Shown: positions 57,204 to 64,000 of the stretch, piece after piece
How the letters are laid out: each line of letters opens with the position of its first letter
Numbering within the stretch: position 1 is the first letter of the stretch
Origin: Cherax quadricarinatus
Lineage: Eukaryota > Arthropoda > Malacostraca > Decapoda > Parastacidae
NCBI RefSeq assembly: GCF_038502225.1
Contig: NC_091293.1
Span: 16,971,552-17,035,551 of the forward strand
Reading direction: 5' to 3'
DNA length: 64,000 nucleotides
Notes under the pieces: generated by a model
Database searches by the model: none
Told to the model about the DNA's origin: nothing
What the model saw: the letters and a program-made list of their open reading frames with translations, nothing else
Program-made: the position numbers and the translations under genes

Positions 57204-57211
57204 TATATAAG
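57204..57211 (+). promoter_or_regulatory. TATA box of an HH-B unit
   Basis: TATATAAG, 163 bp upstream of the motif at 57367. It recurs at 57604-57611 and 58004-58011. Confidence 0.55.
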
Positions 57212-57366
57212 GCCCGATTCTGTCACTTCAACTTCATATTGTTTCAGACAACGGAACAATGCTCTTCTCCAGACTGAGGGACTGACCACCTCAAAACTTT
57301 AAGGGTGATGGACTGATTACATCGTCTTCAAGTATCTACTGCTTCTATCAACTTTTCTGTACTCGA

Positions 57367-57399
57367 CTGAAGAAGCCTACTGTGTAGGCGAAACGTTTC
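57367..57399 (+). ncRNA. HH-B hammerhead motif, array 3
   Basis: First complete plus-strand motif. The 5'-most plus unit at the fold (about 56993) retains only the bases after GAAAC. Confidence 0.62.
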
Positions 57400-57766
57400 A
57401 AAATAAAGATACCTAACTGTTGCATATGTGTCTTACCTAACAATCTGTCGGTATTTTATACCATTTTAATATTCATTCTGTCAGACACTGCAACACAAGG
57501 GTATCTTGGTACAGACCATCAACTTCGACAACCTCTACTAGTGAGAACGGCTGGGTTTGAGAGGGACCTGCCCTCCCAAATCAACCTACGTCTCACCTGG
57601 CACTATATAAGGCCCGATTCTGTCACTTCAACTTCATATTGTTTCAGACAACGGAACAATGCTCTTCTCCAGACTGAGGGACTGACCACCTCAAAACTTT
57701 AAGGGTGATGGACTGATTACATCGTCTTCAAGTATCTTCTGCTTCTATCAACTTTTCTGTACTCGA

Positions 57767-57799
57767 CTGAAGAAGCCTACTGTGTAGGCGAAACGTTTC
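57767..57799 (+). ncRNA. HH-B hammerhead motif, array 4
   Basis: Identical, 400 bp further on. Confidence 0.62.
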
Positions 57800-58166
57800 A
57801 AAATAAAGATACCTAACTGTTGCATATGTGTCTTACCTAACAATCTGTCGGTATTTTATACCATTTTAATGTTCATTCTGTCAGACACTGCAACACAAGG
57901 GTATCTTGGTACAGACCATCAACTTCGACAACCTCTACTAGTGAGAACGGCTGGGTTTGAGAGGGACCTGCCCTCCCAAATCAACCTACGTCTCACCTGG
58001 CACTATATAAGGCCCGATTCTGTCACTTCAACTTCATATTGTTTCAGACAACGGAACAATGCTCTTCTCCAGACTGAGGGACTGACCACCTCAAAACTTT
58101 AAGGGTGATGGACTGATTACATCGTCTTCAAGTATCTTCTGCTTCTATCAACTTTTCTGTACTCGA

Positions 58167-58199
58167 CTGAAGAAGCCTACTGTGTAGGCGAAACGTTTC
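58167..58199 (+). ncRNA. HH-B hammerhead motif, array 5
   Basis: Last motif of the array. The element ends 45 bp later at CTTACCTAACAAC. Confidence 0.62.
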
Positions 58200-58244
58200 A
58201 AAATAAAGATACCTAACTGTTGCATATGTGTCTTACCTAACAAC

Positions 58245-58965
58245 ACAGCAATGCCTAAGCGTACGTAATAAGGCAAATAGATTACTGGGATTTATATCAA
58301 GAAGTGTAAACAACAGAAGTCCAGAGGTCATACTGCAGCTTTATACATCATTAGTAAGGCCTCACCTAGATTATGCAGCTCAATTCTGGTCTCCATATTA
58401 CAGAATGGACATAAATTCGTTAGAAAACATTCAGCGTAGGATGACTAAATTAATACATAGCATTAGAAATCTTCCATATGAAGAAAGATTGAAGACTCTT
58501 AAGTTACATTCACTTGTTAGACGAAGAATGAGGGGAGACCTGATCGAAGTGTATAAGTGGAAGATAGGTATTAATAAAGGGGATATTAACAAGGTCTTGA
58601 GAATATCTCTCCAAGAGAGAACCCGCAGTAATGGATTTAAACTGGATAAGTTTAGATTTAGAAAGGACATAGGAAAGTATTGGTTTGGAAATAGGGTAGT
58701 AGATGAGTGGAACAGTCTACCTAGTTGGGTTATTGAGGCTAGGACTTTGGGTAGTTTCAAATTTAGGTTGGATAAATACATGAGTGGGATGGGTTGGATT
58801 TGAGTGGGACTTGCACATCAGAGCTTATTTCTTGGGTAGCATTGAAAATTGGGTAGGTCAAATGTTTGTTAGTGGGATGAATTGTAAAGGACCTGCCTAG
58901 TATGGGCCAACAGGCCTGCTGCAGTGTTCCTCCTTTCTTATGTTCTTATGTTCTTATGTTCTTAT
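58245..58965 (+). pseudogene. LINE-C copy C9, right part and 3' tail
   Basis: Resumes at the right target duplication. QCLSVRNKANRLLGF, VRPHLDYAAQFWSPYY and the C-terminal FGNRVVDEWNSLP run to the stop at 58801. A 160-bp 3' UTR follows and ends in three to four TTCTTATG octamers (58936-58965). The next base continues copy C8. Confidence 0.88.
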
Positions 58966-59947
58966 GAAGGAATTACTAGTGATATGAGCAAATTCGCCGA
59001 TGACACGAAGATAGGTAGGATAATTGATTCAAACGTAGATGTTAGGGAACTTCAGGAGGATTTAGACAAACTCTACTCTTGGTCAGAAAAGTGGCAGATG
59101 CAGTTCAATGTAGATAAATGCAAGGTTCTGAAGCTCGGGAGTGTCCATAACCCTAGCACTTATAAGTTAAATAATGTAGAACTTAGCCATACAGATTGCG
59201 AAAAGGACTTGGGGGTTATGGTAAGCAGCAACCCTAAACGAAGACAGCAATGCCTAAGCGTACGTAATAAGGCAAATAGATTACTGGGATTTATATCAAG
59301 AAATGTAAGCAACAGAAGTCCAGAGGTCATACTGCAGCTTTATACATCATTAGTAAGGCCTCACCTAGATTATGCAGCTCAATTCTGGTCTCCATATTAC
59401 AGAATGGACATAAATTCGTTAGAAAACATTCAGCGTAGGATGACTAAATTAATACATAGCATTAGAAATCTTCCTTATGAAGAAAGATTGAAGACTCTTA
59501 AGTTACATTCACTTGTTAGACGAAGAATGAGGGGAGACCTGATCGAAGTGTACAAGTGGAAGATAGGTATTAATAAAGGGGATATTAACAAGGTCTTGAG
59601 GATATCTCTCCAAGAGAGAACCCGCAGTAATGGATTTAAATTAGATAAGTTTAGATTTAGAAAGGACATAGGAAAGTATTGGTTTGGAAATAGGGTAGTT
59701 GATGAGTGGAACAGTCTACCATGTTGGGTTATTGAGGCTGGGACTTTGGGTAGTTTCAAATTTAGGTTGGATAAGTACATGAGTGGGAGGGGTTTGATTT
59801 GAGAGGGACTTGCACATCGGAGCTTGTTTCTTGGGTGGCATTGAAAATTGGGTTGGTCAAATGTTGTTAGTGTTATGAATTGTAAAGGACCTGCCTAGTA
59901 TGGGCCAACAGGCCTGCTGCAGTGTTCCTCCTTTCTTATGTTCTTAT
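58966..59947 (+). pseudogene. LINE-C copy C8, right part and 3' tail
   Basis: Starts at EGITSDMSKFADDTKIG and runs in one frame to the stop at 59800, then a 3' UTR ending in a TTCTTATG tail at 59947. It is the continuation of 53735-54694, with about 11 bp lost at the junction. It ends abruptly against copy C10. Confidence 0.85.
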
Positions 59948-60174
59948 GATAGTAGGGATAACTCAGTAACAGTCCCAGATTTTCGCTTAGCAGATTACGA
60001 TGGGCTTAGAGAACACTTATCTGTTGACTGGGGTAACGAAGAGAGCTATCAATATGACAGTTTTCTGAACACAATACATGCTGCTCAAAGAACGTTTATC
60101 CCTTATAAAGAAATTAGATCAAATAGAAATGACCCAAAATGGATGAATAATAGGCTGTAATATCTACTAGGGCA
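59948..60174 (+). pseudogene. LINE-C copy C10, inter-domain fragment, left part
   Basis: Encodes VPDFRLADYDGLREHL and WGNEESYQYDSF...KEIRSNRNDPKWMNN, the segment between the endonuclease and the RT, with a stop near 60160. It is the right-hand flank of C8 and therefore the older host. Its last 13 bases are the left target duplication ATCTACTAGGGCA (60162-60174). Confidence 0.8.
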
Positions 60175-60217
60175 TGTTAGGTAAGACACATATGCAACAG
60201 TTAGGTATCTTTAATTT

Positions 60218-60250
60218 GAAACGTTTCGCCTACACAGTAGGCTTCTTCAG
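60218..60250 (-). ncRNA. HH-B hammerhead motif in 60175-60745, first
   Basis: Intact core and stem II. The following sequence reads AATTAAAG, so the AATAAA signal is lost in this unit. Confidence 0.6.
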
Positions 60251-60620
60251 TCGAGTACAGAAAAGTTGATAGAAGCAGAAGATACTTGGAGACGATGTAA
60301 TCAGTCCATCACCCTTAAAGTTTTGAGGTGGTCAGTCCCTCAGTCTGGAGAAGAGCATTGTTCCGTTGTCTGAAACAATATGAAGTTGAAGTGACAGAAT
60401 CGGGCCTTATATAGTGCCAGGAGGTGAGACGTAGGTTGATTTGGGAGGGCAGGTCCTTCTCAAACCCAGCCGTTCTCACTAGTAGAGGTTGTCGAAGTAG
60501 ATGGTCTGTACCAAGATACCCTTGTGTTGCAGTGTCTGACAGAATGAACATTAAAATGGTATAAAATACCGACAGATTGTTAGGTAAGACACATATGCAA
60601 CAGTTAGGTATCTTTATTTT

Positions 60621-60653
60621 GAAACGTTTCGCCTACACAGTAGGCTTCTTCAG
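60621..60653 (-). ncRNA. HH-B hammerhead motif in 60175-60745, second
   Basis: Intact core and stem II, 403 bp from the first. AAATAAAG is retained. Confidence 0.62.
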
Positions 60654-60745
60654 TCGAGTACAGAAAAGTTGATAGAAGCAGAAGATACTTGGAGACGATG
60701 TAATCAGTCCATCACCCTTAAAGTTTTGAGGTGGAATGTTCATTC

Positions 60746-60918
60746 ATCTACTAGGGCAAAAGAAAGGAATTTATAGGCGTATCAAAAGAGGCGAGGGTCA
60801 TCTTATGAATCAGTATATTGACATTAAGAGGGACATTAAAAAGGGGATAAGAAAAGCTAAAAGGGACTATGAAATTAAAGTTTCTAGGGATTCTAAAACT
60901 AACCCAAAAAGTTTTTTC
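60746..60918 (+). pseudogene. LINE-C copy C10, right part
   Basis: Continues LLGQKKGIYRRIKRGEGH and KRDYEIKVSRDSKTNPKSFFQV, then stops at the 5' end of the full-length copy C11. Confidence 0.8.
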
Positions 60919-60992
60919 CAGGTACTTTGAGTGCTGACCTGTACTTAACTCTGTGAAGAAGTGTCTTGTTTGCTCCCGTGGACTGAACCAAG
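60919..60992 (+). promoter_or_regulatory. 5' UTR of LINE-C copy C11
   Basis: About 74 bp between the end of C10 and ORF1. It resembles the sequence before ORF1 of copy C5 (41189-41249), so it is probably the native 5' end with an internal promoter. No TATA box is visible. Confidence 0.5.
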
Positions 60993-61832
60993 ATGCCCTC
61001 CATCGAGCAACTTTACCAGCAACTTAAGGAAGAATTGAGGGCAGCGAAGATGGAGATACGGCGATTGACCGAGGAAAACAAGAGGATTCGTAGTAGTCCT
61101 CCTGTTTCGAGTCCTCAGGTCAAGAAGGGATCGTGGTCAGTGGTTGGACAGCAGGGGACGACGAAGTTGACGATCAAGAAGACGAATGGAAAGCCAGAAA
61201 CGATGAAGAAGAAAGAGACTGCTGTGGAAACTCCCGTGGAAACCTCCAACGCATTCTCGGTGCTACCCGACGAATGTGAGTCTACTACTGGGATCGTCAC
61301 GACGAACGACAACAAGGAAGGTAAGAATATTGTTGTTGTTGGGGATAGCCAGGTTAGATACATGGATAGGGCATTCTGCTTGAAGGACAGGAGTAGGAGA
61401 CAAAGGGTATGCTTTCCTGGGGCTGGGATGGAGGACATTGTTAGCCGGCTTGACAACATCATGAACGGTAATGGGATCAATCCTATTATTTGCCTCAGTG
61501 CTGGAGGCAATGATGTAGGCAAGCGTAGAAGTGAGGATTTAGTTAGAAAGTTCAGGACAGCTATAGACATGATTAGGAAGAAGGGGGGGCGCCCTGTTAT
61601 ATGTGGCATTTTGCCAAGAAGAGGTGTTGGTAATGAATGGTTGTCCAGAGCAATTGGTATTAATTGTTGGCTGGATAAACACTGTAAGGATAATGCAGTA
61701 CCATTCATTGACAACTGGGACAACTTCTATGGCCGAAATGACATGTATGCCAGGGATGGGGTTCACTTATCCAGGGCAGGTGTGGGTTTTCTTGCTAACT
61801 CAGTTGAGGGGGTTGTTAGGACTTTAAACTAG
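60993..61832 (+). CDS. LINE-C ORF1, SGNH-esterase protein (intact)
   Basis: 279 codons, complete, ATG at 60993. Residues 4-33 form a coiled coil ([20 protein letters not shown] and following). Residues 40-95 are a Lys/Thr-rich linker. The SGNH-hydrolase-like domain spans about 108-279, with GDSQ (Ser119), GGND (Asn173) and DGVH (Asp255, His258), the four hallmark blocks in order. Such esterase ORF1 proteins are known in CR1-type LINEs. It would bind the element RNA as an oligomer through the coiled coil; the esterase substrate is unknown. ORF2 starts 14 bp downstream, suggesting reinitiation or readthrough. No stop or frameshift, so the copy may be young. Confidence 0.88.
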   Translation: MPSIEQLYQQLKEELRAAKMEIRRLTEENKRIRSSPPVSSPQVKKGSWSVVGQQGTTKLTIKKTNGKPETMKKKETAVETPVETSNAFSVLPDECESTTGIVTTNDNKEGKNIVVVGDSQVRYMDRAFCLKDRSRRQRVCFPGAGMEDIVSRLDNIMNGNGINPIICLSAGGNDVGKRRSEDLVRKFRTAIDMIRKKGGRPVICGILPRRGVGNEWLSRAIGINCWLDKHCKDNAVPFIDNWDNFYGRNDMYARDGVHLSRAGVGFLANSVEGVVRTLN

Positions 61833-61846
61833 GATTAGTTAGAGGT

Positions 61847-63985
61847 ATGGGTTTTGAAATGATTAATAATGAATATGGATATATTGACTTATGCTCTGAT
61901 ATTAAGAATCTTAATAGTAACTGTCATGGAGTAACTCTGGGTAATGATAATTTCAGAAATTGTGTAAAAACAAAGATGAATAGGAAAAATGTGCAGAAGA
62001 AAAAACATATGATGGTATTTTATGCTAACAGTCGAAGTGCAAGAAATAAAATTAATGAACTACGTTTGGTAGCATGTGCTGGGAACTTTGATATCATTGC
62101 ATTAACTGAAACGTGGTATGATTTAAAGAGTCGGGATATGACTGCTGAGTGTAATATTCAGGGATTTAAGTTATTCAATGTGGATAGATGTAATGGGAAG
62201 GGGGGAGGAGTTGCATTGTATGTTCGAGAAAATATTAATTGTTGCATAAAAAAAGGTATAAAAATAGATGGAGCAGTAACAGAGTCTGTTTGGGTAGAGT
62301 TCGTGGAGGGTCAAGAAAAACTAATTCTAGGTGTAATATACCGACCTCCAGGCTTGGATCACGATAGAGGGAGACTTCTTTGGGACGAAATTGTTAGGGC
62401 TTCTGGACACAGTAACGTAGTCATAGTAGGGGACTTTAACTTTAGCCAAATTGACTGGAATTCTTTGACAGGTAATCTAGAGTCCAGTGACTTCATGGAA
62501 ACAGTTCAGGACTGTTTTCTGAAACAGAGTGTAACTGAACCTACCAGGGGTAATAATTTGCTAGACCTAGTCTTGTCAAATAAGGAAACACTCGTGAATA
62601 ATCTGGAGATCACTGAAGAGCTTGGCGCAAGTGATCACAAATCCATCACCTTTAGCATTAATTGGGAATGCAAGAATAATGATAATACAGTAAAAATCCC
62701 CGATTTTCGTTCTGCCGATTATAATGGACTTAGGGAACATCTGTCTAATCTTGATTGGGGTTATCTAGCTAATGATTTTATTGACGATAATCATACTTAT
62801 GAATATGAAGGGATCTGCTTTTATGATTGTTTTCTTAATAATGTACACAGTGCCCAGAGTATATACATTCCCCAGAGAGAAATTAGGTCTAATAATAACG
62901 ATCCCAAATGGGTTAACAGGAGGCTAAAGCATCTATTAGGGGAGAAAAGGGGAATTTATAGGCGCATCAGAAGAGGAGAGGTTAACCTTACTGACCAATA
63001 TGTTCAGCTTAAAAGAGAAGTAAAAAAGGCGATTAGAAAGGCTAAACGTGACTATGAAATTAGAGTTGCTAATGAATCAAAGACTAATCCAAAGGGGTTC
63101 TTTCAAGTGTATAGGACGAAGGTGAAGGAAAAAGTAGGACCTCTGAAATCTGGGAATGGACAGCTGACGGATAATGAACTGGAAATGTGTTCCTTATTTA
63201 ATGACTATTTTTTGTCAGTTTTTACACAGGAAGATGTAAATGAGATTCCAGTAATTAACAATTATTTAGTTCCTGATGAATTTAAGTTAACTAATATTAC
63301 TGTCACGAGGGACATGGTTATTAAACAGATAGACAAACTGAAACAAAATAAGTCCCCGGGACCCGATGAGTTGTTTTCAAGGGTACTTAAGGAATGCAAG
63401 ATGGAGCTTAGTCAGCCATTAACGAGTGTATTCAATGCGTCCATCCTTACCAGTGTTGTGCCAGAGATGTGGAAGATGGCTAATGTGGTTCCTATATTCA
63501 AATCAGGGGATAAGTCCACTCCTTCAAATTACCGTCCAATAAGCCTGACATCTATAGTGGGCAAGTTATTAGAATCAATTATAGCTGACATTATCAGAAG
63601 TCACCTTGAAGAGCATAACTTGATAAATGAATCTCAGCATGGATTCACGAGAGGTCGTTCCTGCCTGACAAACTTACTGACGTTCTTCAATAGAACATTT
63701 GAGGCAGTTGACAGTGATAAGGAATATGATATTGTTTATTTGGATTTTAGTAAAGCCTTCGACAGAGTACCTCACAAGAGACTCTTAAGAAAAGTGGCAG
63801 CTCATGGTATAGGAGGTAAAGTTCTAGCATGGATTGAGGCATGGCTTACCAATAGAAAGCAGAGAGTTACCATTAATGGAGTGAAATCTGAATGGGGATT
63901 AGTCACTAGTGGCGTTCCACAAGGATCAGTTTTAGGCCCTCTCTTGTTCATAATTTACATTAATGACCTTTATGAAGTAGTTTAG
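61847..63985 (+). CDS. LINE-C ORF2, endonuclease and reverse transcriptase (3'-interrupted)
   Basis: 712 codons open. After about 48 residues the APE endonuclease begins ([17 protein letters not shown]), with TETW (Glu88), GDFNF (Asp196) and SDHKS (Asp263-His264). The basic linker has [12 protein letters not shown] and [10 protein letters not shown]. The RT has [32 protein letters not shown] (Asp633) and [13 protein letters not shown]. The match to other LINE-C copies ends at about 63976, before the FADD motif, and the frame closes at TAG 63983. Because C8 and C9 are also interrupted near this point, either another insertion starts here or the copy is truncated. The rest lies outside the window. 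Not functional as seen. Confidence 0.88.
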   Translation: MGFEMINNEYGYIDLCSDIKNLNSNCHGVTLGNDNFRNCVKTKMNRKNVQKKKHMMVFYANSRSARNKINELRLVACAGNFDIIALTETWYDLKSRDMTAECNIQGFKLFNVDRCNGKGGGVALYVRENINCCIKKGIKIDGAVTESVWVEFVEGQEKLILGVIYRPPGLDHDRGRLLWDEIVRASGHSNVVIVGDFNFSQIDWNSLTGNLESSDFMETVQDCFLKQSVTEPTRGNNLLDLVLSNKETLVNNLEITEELGASDHKSITFSINWECKNNDNTVKIPDFRSADYNGLREHLSNLDWGYLANDFIDDNHTYEYEGICFYDCFLNNVHSAQSIYIPQREIRSNNNDPKWVNRRLKHLLGEKRGIYRRIRRGEVNLTDQYVQLKREVKKAIRKAKRDYEIRVANESKTNPKGFFQVYRTKVKEKVGPLKSGNGQLTDNELEMCSLFNDYFLSVFTQEDVNEIPVINNYLVPDEFKLTNITVTRDMVIKQIDKLKQNKSPGPDELFSRVLKECKMELSQPLTSVFNASILTSVVPEMWKMANVVPIFKSGDKSTPSNYRPISLTSIVGKLLESIIADIIRSHLEEHNLINESQHGFTRGRSCLTNLLTFFNRTFEAVDSDKEYDIVYLDFSKAFDRVPHKRLLRKVAAHGIGGKVLAWIEAWLTNRKQRVTINGVKSEWGLVTSGVPQGSVLGPLLFIIYINDLYEVV

Positions 63986-64000
63986 GCAGTGGTGACGTGT
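63977..64000. other. Sequence beyond the LINE-C break
   Basis: Does not match other LINE-C copies. Too short to identify. Confidence 0.4.

Larger units (their letters stand above)
56276..58244. mobile_element. HH-B hammerhead retroelement array (inverted plus tandem)
   Basis: A 1969-bp insertion in LINE-C copy C9, flanked by exact ACAGCAATG (56267-56275 and 58245-58253). The left arm (56276 to about 56993) has 1.8 units on the minus strand. The right arm (about 56994-58244) has 3.1 units on the plus strand, with an exact 400-bp period. Each full unit runs from TCAGACACTGCAACAC through TATATAAG, CCAGACTGAGGGACTGACC, the hammerhead motif and AAATAAAGATACC to the CTGTCGGTATTTTATACC tail. The layout is the same as in the HH-A array. 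The 77- and 110-codon frames within units are not genes. Confidence 0.84.
60175..60745 (-). mobile_element. HH-B element, 1.4 units in one orientation
   Basis: A 571-bp insertion of about 1.4 HH-B units, all on the minus strand, flanked by exact ATCTACTAGGGCA (60162-60174 and 60746-60758). It differs from the other insertions in having no inverted arm, apart from a short GGAATGTTCATTC at its right end. Confidence 0.85.

Noticed and set aside
57869..58102. 77-codon ORF repeated in HH-B units
   Set aside because: Same reasoning. It covers the TATA and leader region and has no counterpart in HH-A.

Overview
This window is repeat-dense eukaryotic DNA. The repertoire (CR1-like LINEs whose ORF1 carries an SGNH esterase, an RNase H-bearing I-like LINE, a Ty3/gypsy element, a tRNA-derived SINE, a Tigger-like MITE, hAT remnants, long minisatellites and an assembly gap) suggests an arthropod, most probably a decapod crustacean; that assignment is inference. 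I find no host protein-coding gene. Almost every long open frame is either a tandem repeat whose period is divisible by three or a transposon protein, mostly broken.

Layout. 1-16.6 kb is a chain of unrelated minisatellites (periods 14, 14, 2, 36, 36, 13, 21, 39 and 21 bp), several with higher-order structure; the 39-bp array is split by a truncated LINE. 16.6-18.7 kb holds simple repeats, a SINE and a 41-bp array. 18.7-31.1 kb holds a gypsy integrase fragment, LINE-A (ORF1 with CCCH zinc fingers, then endonuclease-RT) and LINE-B (I-like, with RNase H), each interrupted by insertions. 33.4-38.9 kb is a complete but decayed Ty3/gypsy element with LTRs and a 5-bp target duplication. 40.2-48.9 kb is an antisense LINE-C split by a sense LINE-C. 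49.3-53.6 kb holds simple repeats, a MITE, another LINE-A copy, hAT remnants and a 33-bp minisatellite, ending at a 100-N gap. 53.7-64 kb is a set of nested LINE-C copies ending in a nearly intact one.

The most interesting system is a dispersed family of non-coding elements, about 380-400 bp per unit, whose units contain a motif matching a type I hammerhead ribozyme: CTGATGA or CTGAAGA, a stem II hairpin, then GAAAC, with a stem I across the predicted cleavage site. Two diverged subfamilies (HH-A and HH-B) differ by compensatory changes in stems I and II, which supports a selected RNA fold. I count 21 motifs with a recognisable core plus decayed ones. The units form tandem arrays, inverted pairs and single copies. 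Six insertions have exact 9-15 bp target-site duplications, and five of those six lie inside LINEs. Units carry a TATA box upstream and an AATAAA just after the ribozyme. This resembles metazoan retrozymes and the hammerhead-bearing pseudo-LTRs of Penelope-like elements, but I see no Penelope protein here.
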